Shown here piece by piece: positions 36,609 through 44,980 of a stretch of DNA of 64,000 nucleotides. The DNA comes from JAFDZV01 sp048594725 (GTDB lineage Bacteria; Bacteroidota; Ignavibacteria; OLB7), in assembly GCA_048594725.1 (NCBI GenBank), contig JBMDXA010000092.1, positions 13,915 through 77,914 on the forward strand. Reading direction: 5' to 3'. The first letter of the stretch is position 1; each line of letters begins with the position of its first letter. The notes under the pieces are model-generated. The model saw nothing but the letters and a program-made list of their open reading frames with translations, was not told the DNA's origin and did not search any database. A program made the position numbers and the translations under genes.

Positions 36609-38087
36609 TCAGCGATTGTTCAGCGCCTTGCCGGCCGGTGCGGCGATATCCTCGCTCAGTGCCGGGGTATCCAGCGCCGGGGCATCCAGCGTCGGAGGAA
36701 GGCAGCTGGTGCAGAGAACCCGCTGTGCGGTGCGGGAGATGGGAGTGGCGGTAGCAGCGCATTCGACGTTCACCACACCGCAGACCGTCGTGGTCGGGTT
36801 CGGGCTGAAGCTGGGAACCTTCGCAATCAGCTGCGGCACGGCATCGTTGCAGCCGGAGGTGCCGTTTGCGCGCTGGCGGACCAGATAGACGTCCTGCCCG
36901 CCGAACCCGAAGCTGGTGGTATAACCCGCGATGATCGACTCGGGGGCCGGTGCTCCCGGAGCCTCCGCAATGGAGTATCCGCGGTCGTCGCCGGTGCCGC
37001 CGTGAACCGTATGGTTGATCGGGCCGAAGCAGGGGCCCACATTGCCCACGTACATATCGTAGTTGCCGAATCCTCCCGGAACGTTGAAGAGAATGCCGGT
37101 AACCAGATACCCGTTGGCGGTCTCGCGTACCTCCAGGAACTCATCCCAGCCGGTGCCGTTGCTTCCGCCGTAGGCGGTGCCGCACAGGAACGCTCCGGTG
37201 GTTCCGTTCACCTTCAGCAGCAGCCCTTCGTTGTTCCCTCCAAGGCTTCCGGTGCCGCCTGCCATCACGATGGCGCCAGCCGCATCCTCTATCACCGACC
37301 AGCCGATCTCTATCGCCGCCCCCCCGTAGCGCCATGTATTGATCGGGCATCCGGTAGCCTGCGACGAACGCGTCAGATACAGATCGTACCCGCCGGCCCC
37401 GAAGCTGTTGGTGGAGCCAAGAGCGATGATATCGCCGTTTGCGGCCACATCGCACGAGAGATAGAAGTCGGAGTTGGTGCCGCCATGCGTGCGTGCCCAG
37501 GTGCCGGGAGTTGCGATGCTTCCCAGAAGATCGGTTCTCATCAGATAGGCATCGTCCGATCCCTGTCCGAAACTATTGGTCCTGCCGGCAACCACATATC
37601 CGTCCGGGAGCAGTTGCACATCGTTTCCCAGTTCAACGCCGTTGCCGCCGTAGGTTCTGGCCCAGGTGAAGGCCCCGGTCGCGTCCACCTTCATCAGAAA
37701 GATGTCGTTGCGGGTGCAGCAGTTGCGAAGGTTCTCCGTTTCCCCCACGATGATGAACCCTCCATCGGGCGTGTTGCGGATCTTGTGGGCCACGTCGTTG
37801 CCCCCCAGATCGTAGGTGAACGACCAGATCAGCGCCCCGCAGGCGTTGGTCTTGATAAGATAGATGTCGTCGTTGGCAAGGCCGAAGCTGCGGCTGTGCC
37901 CCACGGTGACGAACTCGTTGGTCGCCAGCGCAACCACGCCCCCGGTGGCCGCGTCGTTGCCCACGCCGCCGTAGGTGTACTGAAAGGTCTGTGCGCTGCC
38001 GGACGCATTCCCCAGAAGGAAGAGCGCTCCGGCGGTGGCGATGCAGGACATGAATTTCCCGGTGAGCCAGGATGTCTTCTTGCTCAT
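36609..38087 (-). CDS. Secreted repeat protein (probable beta-propeller)
   Basis: 492 residues from the ATG at 38085-38087, preceded by an AGGAG-type site. A signal peptide ends near residue 33 (SGSAQ). The body is a series of ~50-60-residue repeats with a core like YGG...ND, DGGFIIVGET, FG..NDIYLIKTDA.GA. This pattern is common in Bacteroidota secreted proteins annotated with delta-60/propeller-like repeats. At least six repeats are seen across residues ~35-430. The C-terminal part is Cys-containing (CEC/CTSC, in VVNVECAATATP and LCTSCLPP). It lacks the T9SS sorting domain found at 4.8-6.5 kb, so it may be periplasmic or sorted another way. Function unknown. Confidence 0.7.
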   Translation of the reverse strand: MSKKTSWLTGKFMSCIATAGALFLLGNASGSAQTFQYTYGGVGNDAATGGVVALATNEFVTVGHSRSFGLANDDIYLIKTNACGALIWSFTYDLGGNDVAHKIRNTPDGGFIIVGETENLRNCCTRNDIFLMKVDATGAFTWARTYGGNGVELGNDVQLLPDGYVVAGRTNSFGQGSDDAYLMRTDLLGSIATPGTWARTHGGTNSDFYLSCDVAANGDIIALGSTNSFGAGGYDLYLTRSSQATGCPINTWRYGGAAIEIGWSVIEDAAGAIVMAGGTGSLGGNNEGLLLKVNGTTGAFLCGTAYGGSNGTGWDEFLEVRETANGYLVTGILFNVPGGFGNYDMYVGNVGPCFGPINHTVHGGTGDDRGYSIAEAPGAPAPESIIAGYTTSFGFGGQDVYLVRQRANGTSGCNDAVPQLIAKVPSFSPNPTTTVCGVVNVECAATATPISRTAQRVLCTSCLPPTLDAPALDTPALSEDIAAPAGKALNNR

Positions 38088-38753
38088 GTCGATACTCCTG
38101 ATGTGTATGTGAGTGAGATACTGGGGGGCCCGGAGGTACGGCGATGGCCGTTGCATCCGGGTCTGTTTCGGGGGAAACTGACCGGTTGATGATGAATGAA
38201 ATCCTGACGCCCCGGGGATGGGCTCAGGGTAGGTGCTGGCATCGATGCGCCGGGGGAGCGTTTCGGATGGCGGTGTATCGGTAACGAAACTTCAGAGATC
38301 GAATGCGAACCGGGCGCTCGGGGTGAATGCATCCGGGATGCCACGGCGGTCTCCCGGAAACGGTGTGCGAGCGTTGTCTGCTGCCCCTTCGATGCCGCCG
38401 GTATCGCTGCCGTGCGCATCAGGTACGGGCCGGGCCTGTGGAGGGTGGTGTAGCTGCGGCAAAGATGGGGCCTGCAATCGCTCCGGAGAAGTACATCATT
38501 GGGTACCCTTGAGTTAAGGGTACCGGCGTGGCCTGCGCGATGCTCCCCGCGGTACCATGCATCTTCGCTTCCCCCGCGGGCACAATCCGCTGCACCGGGA
38601 TACTGCCTTCCGGTCAGAGGGTCGTATGTTATTACAAGTTTGCCAGGTGCGGCAGCGCAACATCATTCCTGTTCCATGGTATCCGTTGCCGGAGCCGGTC
38701 CTGCACGACACACGCCGGACCCTCGCGGCGGAATCATCTTTCCCATACGCACT
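38088..38753. other. Long spacer with a perfect inverted repeat
   Basis: No gene accepted between the divergent repeat-protein and serine-hydrolase genes. The open frame from 38499 is an in-frame extension without signal-peptide character. The notable structure is a 9-bp inverted repeat, GGTACCCTT (38502-38510) and AAGGGTACC (38516-38524), which could be an operator or hairpin. Confidence 0.45.
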
Positions 38754-40943
38754 ATGAAGATCACTTCCCCTCGTACAATCGCCTTTACTCCCGGCAGGAC
38801 CGCAAGAACAGCGTCCGGCGCCGGAACCTCTCGGGCCATCGGCGGTTTTCTCATGCTTTTCCTTCTGGTGGCCTCTGCCGCGGCGCCTCTGGCCGCGCAG
38901 ACCGCCCCCGATCCGGCCGGCCGCTGGACCGGGGTGGTGCAGGTGCCGGGGCAGCCCCTGAACGTGGTGGTGCTGCTGGCGCGCGGCGATAACGGGGCGC
39001 TGAAAGGGACCATCGATATACCGCAGCAGGGGGCCAGCGGTCTGCCGCTGTCGGCCGTATCGGCAACGGGGGAGGAGGTGGCCTTCACCATAGAGGGGGT
39101 GCCGGGAAACCCCACGTTCAAGGGGAAGCTCTCCGCCGACGGCGCTTCTCTGGACGGCACGTTCAACCAGGGGGGAGCGAAGTTCCCGTTCAGCCTCTCC
39201 CGGCAGACCGAGGCCGAGCGCCAGGCGGCCGCCAGTGCCACATCATCGGCGCTGGAGGAGATCCGCGCCTTCATCCCGGAGGCGATGAAACAGTGGGATG
39301 TGCCCGGCCTCTCGGTGGCGATCGTCCGCAATGGCGAGATCATTCTCTCCGAGGGATTCGGCTACCGCGATCTGGAACGGAAGCTGCCGGTGAACGCCGA
39401 GACCATGTTCGCCATCGGCTCCTCCACCAAGGCGTTCACCAGTTTCGTGGTGGGTTCGCTGGTCGATGAAGGGAAGCTGGCGTGGGATACGCCGGTGGCC
39501 GAGTATCTACCCGCGTTTCATCTCCAGGATGAATGCGCCACCAGGCTTATCACCCCGCGCGATCTTCTGCTGCACGTCTCCGGGCTTCCACGTCACGATG
39601 TGATGTGGTACGGCTCCTCGCTCACCCGCGATGAGCTCTTCAACCGCCTGCGCTATCTGGAGCCGAGCGCCGGATTCCGCAGCGAGTGGCAGTACCAGAA
39701 TCTGATGTATATGACCGCCGGCTATCTGGCAGGCAAGACCGCGGGAACCACCTGGGAGGATCTGGTGCAGAAGAGGATCTTCGATCCCCTGGGCATGCGG
39801 CGCAGCACGTTCTCGGTGGCCGATATGGAGCGCGACAGCAACGCCGCTCTGCCCTATCAGGAGAAGGATAAGAAGATGGCCCGTGTCCCGTACCGGAGCC
39901 TGGACCAGATAGGGCCGGCCGGCTCCATCAACTCCACCGCCCGGGATATGGCGCGCTGGGTGAAGCTCCATCTGGAGGGGGGCTCCTACGACGGCAAGGA
40001 GGTGATCTCCGAGGGGACGCTCTCGCTGCTGCATACCCCGCAGGTGGTGATCTCCGGCGCCTCCGGAAGCTCCAGGGAACTGCTCTTCAATCTCTACGCG
40101 ATGGGATGGTTCGTGCAGTCCTACCGCGGCCACCGGCTGGTCCATCACGGCGGCAACATCGATGGCTTTACCGCGCTGGTAGGCATGATGCCGGACGACA
40201 GCACCGGCGTGGTGATCCTCACCAACCAGAATGGCTCGGCGCTCCCGATGGCGGCGATGCTCACCATCTACGATCGCCTGCTCGGGTTCGAGAAGGTGGA
40301 CTGGAGCGGCAGGATGAAGGGACGCGTGACCGGGGCCGAGGAGATGGTGAAGCAGAACGAGAGCGCGAAGGATGCCGACCGTATCACCGGCACCGTTCCC
40401 TCGCACCGGCTGGAGGCCTATGCCGGCGAGTACGAGAGCCCTGCCTATGGCGTGATGCGGGTGAGCGTGGAGCGCGATCGCCTGAAGGTGTCCTTCAACG
40501 ACATGAGCAGCCCGCTGGAACACTTCCACTACGATGTCTTCCGCGCCGCCGAAATGCCGGAGCCCTTCGCCGGGCTGAAACTCCAGTTCCAGGCGAATAT
40601 CCGTGGCGCCATCGATCGCCTGCTGGTGCCGCTGGAGCCGTCGACTTCCGATATCGTCTTCACGCGGCGCGCCCCCTCGTCGATGAGCGATCCCGCCGCA
40701 TTGCAGGAGTATGCCGGCGAGTACAACCTTGCAGGGGCGCGCGTGCTGGTGGAGGTGATCGGAACAACGCTTGCGCTCACGGTGCCGGGCCAGCCCCGCT
40801 ACCAGCTCCAGCCGCTGGGTGAAGGGGAGTTCGGGCTGAAGGGACTGAACGGCTATACCGTCCGTTTCGAGCGCGAAAAGGGGAAGGTGGTGCGCGTCCT
40901 GTTCCTGCAACCGAACGGCACCTTTACGGCAACGAAGAAGTAA
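38754..40943 (+). CDS. Secreted serine hydrolase (class C beta-lactamase-like)
   Basis: 729 residues. Start set at the ATG at 38754, which opens a signal peptide ending PLAAQ near residue 48. An N-terminal beta domain (~50-160) precedes the beta-lactamase/penicillin-binding fold (~165-530). That fold has SxxK at residues 223-226 (SSTK), a YxN (YQN) and the HHGG third motif. The C-terminal ~180 residues hold DUF3471-like beta units (LEAYAGEYESPAYG and LQEYAGEYNLAGARV). Such proteins are esterases or D-amino peptidases rather than true beta-lactamases. Periplasmic or outer-membrane facing. Preceded by an inverted repeat that could regulate it. Confidence 0.88.
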   Translation: MKITSPRTIAFTPGRTARTASGAGTSRAIGGFLMLFLLVASAAAPLAAQTAPDPAGRWTGVVQVPGQPLNVVVLLARGDNGALKGTIDIPQQGASGLPLSAVSATGEEVAFTIEGVPGNPTFKGKLSADGASLDGTFNQGGAKFPFSLSRQTEAERQAAASATSSALEEIRAFIPEAMKQWDVPGLSVAIVRNGEIILSEGFGYRDLERKLPVNAETMFAIGSSTKAFTSFVVGSLVDEGKLAWDTPVAEYLPAFHLQDECATRLITPRDLLLHVSGLPRHDVMWYGSSLTRDELFNRLRYLEPSAGFRSEWQYQNLMYMTAGYLAGKTAGTTWEDLVQKRIFDPLGMRRSTFSVADMERDSNAALPYQEKDKKMARVPYRSLDQIGPAGSINSTARDMARWVKLHLEGGSYDGKEVISEGTLSLLHTPQVVISGASGSSRELLFNLYAMGWFVQSYRGHRLVHHGGNIDGFTALVGMMPDDSTGVVILTNQNGSALPMAAMLTIYDRLLGFEKVDWSGRMKGRVTGAEEMVKQNESAKDADRITGTVPSHRLEAYAGEYESPAYGVMRVSVERDRLKVSFNDMSSPLEHFHYDVFRAAEMPEPFAGLKLQFQANIRGAIDRLLVPLEPSTSDIVFTRRAPSSMSDPAALQEYAGEYNLAGARVLVEVIGTTLALTVPGQPRYQLQPLGEGEFGLKGLNGYTVRFEREKGKVVRVLFLQPNGTFTATKK

Positions 40944-41275
40944 GGGGGATTAACAATCGCCGATGTACGCTTGGCGATTGGGAAAAGCTCAGCGGGGAGT
41001 TGCCAATGCTCCGTCGGCCTCCTCCCGGATGTGCCCGATCAGACGGCACACCCGGCAACAGCGGCCACGGACTACTGACAGCGAGCGCAGCCAGGGTCGC
41101 GGAATCGAACTCCGCGACAACGGAGACAACGCAGCCAGAAGAATAGCAGACTACGTTCTCGTAGGTAAGAACTAAAAACTAAGCACTAAGCTCTAACGTG
41201 CCTGTCTCCGGCTCGGACATTCGGTGTGTGTGTGATCTATCGCAATGATGTATCACAAAGAGAAAGGCAGTTGCC
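40944..41275. repeat. Intergenic repeat cluster with strong hairpin
   Basis: CACGGACTACTGACAGC words of the hairpin-element family, then a perfect 8-bp stem GTCGCGGA (41096-41103) with TCCGCGAC (41111-41118). CTAAGCACTAAGCTC-type words follow near 41170-41195. Confidence 0.65.
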
Positions 41276-42469
41276 ATGAAGACGGAAATGGAATCGGAAC
41301 GGCTTGAAAGGATCTTGATCGTCGGCGGCGGAATAGGCGGCCTTGCGCTGGCAGGGTTTCTGGGGCGTCCCGGCCTGCATATCGATCTGGTGGAGCGTGC
41401 GGCCGGATGGAAGCCGGTGGGGGCGGGTATCACGCTCGGCATGAACGCCATGCGCCTGGCCGAACGGCTCGGCATCGCCGATGCAATCGTATCGGCCGGA
41501 CGCCCTCTCCGCAGGGCCATCGTGGCCGATGCCGAGGGACGGACCCTCTCGGAGGTCGATCTGGAGGCGCTCTCGCAGCGCACGGGCTATCCCTCGGTTG
41601 CCATCCATCGCGGGGCGCTCCATGAGGCGTTCCTGGGTGCGGTCGATACCAGTGCCGTGAGGATACGCCTCGGCACCACGCTCCGCTCGCTCGCCGATGA
41701 TGGCGGTGGCGCCGATGTGGAGTTCAGCGATGGAAGCCGAGGGCGCTACGATCTGGTGGTGGGGGCCGATGGCATCCGCTCGCAGGTCAGAGAGCTGACG
41801 TTCGGCCCGGTGAAGACCCGCTACTCGGGCTATACCTGCTGGCGTTTCATGGTGGATGCGGAGTTCCCGCACGAGCCGGCCGATGCTATCGAGATGTGGG
41901 GGCACGGCCGCCGCTTCGGGGTGGTGCCGGTCGGGGGGAACAAGGTGTACGGCTTCGCCTGCTACAACGCGCCTCCGCACGACAGCGATCTTGCCTCGGT
42001 GAGCCTGGAACGCTTCCGGGCGATCTTCGCCGAGTTCGGCGGCATCGCCCGGGGAGTGATCTCGCGCATCACCAGCGCCGCGCAGCTTATCCATAACGAT
42101 ATCGAGGATCTCCGTATGCGCGACTGGCATCGCGGGCGCGTGGTGCTGATAGGGGATGCCGCTCATGCGATGACGCCGAACATGGGGCAGGGGGGAGCCA
42201 TGGCGATCGAAGATGCCTTCGTGCTCGCCAGCAGCCTCCATACCGCCGGGAGCATCGCCGGCGCTATCGGCGGGTATCTTGGGGCGCGGCGCAAGCGGGT
42301 GGATGCCATCCTCGATCAGTCCTACCGGATCGGCCGGGTGGCGCAGTTCGAATCCCCCATCGCCTGCTTCCTCCGCGATCTGGCCGTACGGCTGGCACCG
42401 GACGATTCCATAGCGCGCGGCACCGAGAAGCTGGTGCGGGAGTCCCCCGATCCCGCGATGCTCCCGTGA
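41276..42469 (+). CDS. FAD-dependent monooxygenase (PHBH-type)
   Basis: 397-residue cytoplasmic flavoprotein hydroxylase. GGGIGG at 17-22 is the FAD ADP-binding motif. RYDLVVGADGIRS is the DG motif shared with NAD(P)H binding. GRVVLIGDAAHAMTPNMGQGGAMAIEDA is the second FAD motif. The layout matches aromatic-ring hydroxylases and related enzymes such as zeaxanthin epoxidase-like and TetX-like proteins. The substrate is not deducible. It has no partner genes and is followed by a tandem repeat region and a terminator. Confidence 0.9.
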   Translation: MKTEMESERLERILIVGGGIGGLALAGFLGRPGLHIDLVERAAGWKPVGAGITLGMNAMRLAERLGIADAIVSAGRPLRRAIVADAEGRTLSEVDLEALSQRTGYPSVAIHRGALHEAFLGAVDTSAVRIRLGTTLRSLADDGGGADVEFSDGSRGRYDLVVGADGIRSQVRELTFGPVKTRYSGYTCWRFMVDAEFPHEPADAIEMWGHGRRFGVVPVGGNKVYGFACYNAPPHDSDLASVSLERFRAIFAEFGGIARGVISRITSAAQLIHNDIEDLRMRDWHRGRVVLIGDAAHAMTPNMGQGGAMAIEDAFVLASSLHTAGSIAGAIGGYLGARRKRVDAILDQSYRIGRVAQFESPIACFLRDLAVRLAPDDSIARGTEKLVRESPDPAMLP

Positions 42470-42480
42470 GGGAACTCGTC

Positions 42481-42700
42481 ATTTTCGATTTTCGATTGAC
42501 GATTTTCGATTGATGAGGGAGAGGGGAGGTGGGCATTCCTGCGACGGAGGTGCCGGCCATCGGCCGGCGCCGTATCGGCAGAGCGATGCCCCCAGCTTGC
42601 GATTGACGATTTTCGATTGATGAGGGAGGGGAGAGGAGCATTCCCGCGACGGAGGTACGGCCATCGGCCGGCGCCGGATCGGCAGAGCGATGCCCCCGGC
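42481..42700. repeat. Two tandem ~107-bp repeats containing TCGATTTT runs
   Basis: Unit 1 (42494-42600) and unit 2 (42601-~42700) share GATTGACGATTTTCGATTGA, a purine-rich GAGGGAG stretch, GCGACGGAGGT, GGCCATCGGCCGGCGCCG and ATCGGCAGAGCGATGCCCCC, with a few substitutions. A further TCGATTTT run precedes unit 1. This is the last cluster of the TCGATTTT family in the window. Confidence 0.8.
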
Positions 42701-42734
42701 ATCTGCATGATGGTGGAAAGTGCCGATAACGACT

Positions 42735-42762
42735 GGCCCTGAATATCCCTTCAGGGCCTTTT
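42735..42762 (+). terminator. Rho-independent terminator
   Basis: Perfect 9-bp stem GGCCCTGAA (42735-42743) with TTCAGGGCC (42750-42758), then TTTT. Placed after the monooxygenase gene and the tandem repeats. Confidence 0.75.
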
Positions 42763-42841
42763 CCGTAAGTTCGTCGCGGTATTGCCACTCCCCCCGGGCA
42801 GATCGTCCATCATCTACCCTATTCGCAGCAAGGAGCATCGC

Positions 42842-44221
42842 ATGGCGAAGAGAAATCCCGTCGTCCTGGTTCACGGCTATTCCGATACCGGAGCCTCGTT
42901 CGCCCGCTGGAGAGAGGCGCTCTCCCAGCGCGGCTACAACGTCACCGAAATCCATACCTGCAGCTACGAATCGCTCTCCAACGAGATCACCATCAAGGAT
43001 ATCGCCGAGGGGTTCGACCGCGCCCTCCGCATCCGGATGGGGCTGAAGGAGAACGAGCCGTTCGACGCCATCGTCCACTCCACCGGCATGCTCGTCATCC
43101 GCGCCTGGCTCACCGCCTACAACAAGCGCCTCAGCCGGCTGAACCGCCTTATCGGGCTGGCCCCGGCCACCTTCGGCTCGCCGCTGGCGCACAAGGGGCG
43201 AAGCTGGCTGGGAGCGATCTTCAAGGGGAATCCCACGCCCGGACCCGACTTCATGGAGGCGGGGGATCTGGTGCTGGATGGGCTTGAGCTGGGGAGCCGC
43301 TTCACCTGGGATCTGGCCGAGACCGATCTGGTGGGAGGGGATACCTATTACGGCGAAAAGAAGACCACCCCGTATGTCTTCATCTTCTGCGGCAACAAGG
43401 GATACGGAGGGCTGAAAAGTTTCATCAGCGAGCCGGGAACCGACGGCACCGTCCGCTGGGCCGGATGTGCCCTGAACAGCCGCAAGATCACCATCGATCT
43501 TACGCGCGATCCGGCCAAGCCCGATGGCACCGGCCGCATCAAGATCCCGCCGTTCTGCAACCTCGATATCCCGCTGGTGATGGTCGATGGGCTCAACCAC
43601 GGCACCATCATCGAAAAGCCCACCGATGATCTCATCGACATGGTGGACCGCGCACTCCAGGTCTCCAGCAAGACCGCCTTCGACACCTGGCACAAGGACT
43701 TCGCCGCCACGAGCGCCAAGGCCGCCGAGGGGGTGGACCGCTGGCAGCAGATCGTGGTGCGGGCCCTGGACGAGCGGGGCGATCCCATCACCGACTACAA
43801 CATCCAGCTTTTCACCAAGGAGGAGGGGAAGAACGGGAAGGAAGCGAAGGATATCAACGGCTTCGATCTGGAAGTGCATACCTACAGCAGCGACAAAAGC
43901 CTGCGCTGTTTTCATGTGAACCTCACGAAGCTGAAGCCGGAGCGCTTCAAGAACCTCTGGATGCGGGTGATAGCCTCATCCGGCACCCGGTTCGTGGGCT
44001 ACCACGGCTTCGGCAGCGAAAAGGCCGATATGAACATGAACATGATCGATCCGGCCGGCAAGTGGGACGCCGAGATAGAATTCTCCGAGAAACTCCTCGG
44101 CTCCGGCGCCGAGATGCAGTTCTTCTACCCCTACACCACCACCCTGGTGGAACTGCGCATGAACCGCGAGCCGGTGCCGTTCGATATCTCCCAGGCCAAC
44201 GATCTGGTGCGCTGGATCTGA
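42842..44221 (+). CDS. Alpha/beta-hydrolase (lipase/esterase-like)
   Basis: 459 residues from the ATG at 42842, with AAGGAG at 42828-42833. The N-terminal ~300 residues are an alpha/beta hydrolase. PVVLVHGYSDTG holds the oxyanion HG (11-12), and the nucleophile elbow is VHSTGM with S80 (the first Gly of GxSxG is replaced by Val). A likely catalytic His is in MVDGLNHGTII. The C-terminal ~140 residues (VVRALDERGDPITDYNIQLF onward) look like an added beta-sandwich, perhaps for substrate or membrane binding. No signal peptide is present, so it is probably cytoplasmic. Substrate unknown; PHA depolymerase or triglyceride lipase are options. Confidence 0.75.
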   Translation: MAKRNPVVLVHGYSDTGASFARWREALSQRGYNVTEIHTCSYESLSNEITIKDIAEGFDRALRIRMGLKENEPFDAIVHSTGMLVIRAWLTAYNKRLSRLNRLIGLAPATFGSPLAHKGRSWLGAIFKGNPTPGPDFMEAGDLVLDGLELGSRFTWDLAETDLVGGDTYYGEKKTTPYVFIFCGNKGYGGLKSFISEPGTDGTVRWAGCALNSRKITIDLTRDPAKPDGTGRIKIPPFCNLDIPLVMVDGLNHGTIIEKPTDDLIDMVDRALQVSSKTAFDTWHKDFAATSAKAAEGVDRWQQIVVRALDERGDPITDYNIQLFTKEEGKNGKEAKDINGFDLEVHTYSSDKSLRCFHVNLTKLKPERFKNLWMRVIASSGTRFVGYHGFGSEKADMNMNMIDPAGKWDAEIEFSEKLLGSGAEMQFFYPYTTTLVELRMNREPVPFDISQANDLVRWI

Positions 44222-44806
44222 CCAGGGGTACGGGGGATTGCTTCGTGGGCACGGGGAGAGTGTCAGTGGGCGGTGAAAGAGAGGTAATGGATAGTGGTTA
44301 GGAGTTAACTCAAGATGCTACGTACTGATCGAAGGTGCAGCCAGTGGCCGGGGTCGCTGCACCTGCCGTTGTGATGGCCCCCGTAGGGGGCACCCGTCTG
44401 TAGTAGCGATAGTTCTTTGTTCGCCGTTGGAAGCTCCGTCAGGAGCGGCCCATTCTTTTTCTGGTAGGAGGAATCCCTCGCATGACATTCCCTCTGCTAC
44501 GTCGCAAGTTGCTTGCGTCAGTTAGTAGCAGGGAGAGGGACGTGAATAGCACCTCCCTGCGATAGTTCTTCTTTCCAGGCTCCAGACCGAAAAGAATGGG
44601 CCGCTCCTACGGAGCTTCCAGGAGAAAGGAGAACCCTGGCTACTACAGACGGGTGCTCCCTGACGGGGGCCAGGTGACCGGAACAACGCTATATCCGTCA
44701 CATGTTGGAGGGCTGGACGCGCAGAGAACTGATCTGAATGAATATCAGACTCCCGGACTCCCGACTCCGAGACTCCCGGCGTCCATACTTGGTAGCAAAA
44801 AACAAG

Positions 44807-44831
44807 TAGCGCAGGGAGGGCCCCTGCGCTA
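44807..44831 (-). terminator. Terminator-like hairpin (minus-strand orientation)
   Basis: TAGCGCAGGG pairs with CCCTGCGCTA. Read on the minus strand it is followed by CTTGTTTTTT. It is a sister of the structure at 19793-19817, but here no minus-strand gene precedes it. Confidence 0.45.
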
Positions 44832-44882
44832 GCTTCGGGTCCCGGACTCCGGAACATGATCTGCCGGGCGGAGTCTGAATCA

Positions 44883-44913
44883 TTGCCAACAACGGCGGCT
44901 TCGCGTATCTTCT
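44883..44913 (+). promoter_or_regulatory. Possible promoter of the OmpA/PD40 gene
   Basis: TTG at 44883-44885, a 20-base spacer, then TATCTTCT at 44906-44913. This is a weaker match to TAnnTTTG than the other promoters listed. Confidence 0.3.
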
Positions 44914-44980
44914 CGGTCATCTATGGCACGTGCGATTGTCCTGCCGGGCGACCCATCGATCAACCTTCGTTATTTCACTG

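Larger units (their letters stand above)
44222..44980. repeat. Spacer with an ~85-bp inverted repeat pair and hairpins
   Basis: No gene. Two imperfect arms, 44375-44460 and 44590-44672, are reverse complements. Each carries GTCTGTAGTAG, a GGCCCCCGT...GGGCACC end, and the REP-like hairpin GGAAGCTCCGT(C)AGGAGCGGCC. Further on are a pyrimidine-rich CTCCCGGACTCCCGACTCC run near 44747-44780 and the hairpin at 44807-44831. Confidence 0.75.

Noticed and set aside
38499..38753. N-terminal extension of the serine hydrolase
   Set aside because: The extension crosses an inverted repeat and would bury the signal peptide; the ATG at 38754 gives a proper secretion signal.
41096..41118. tRNA T-arm look-alike (GGAGTTCGATTCC on the minus strand)
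   Set aside because: No acceptor stem, D-arm or anticodon arm can be placed around it; it fits better as a hairpin within the intergenic repeat cluster.
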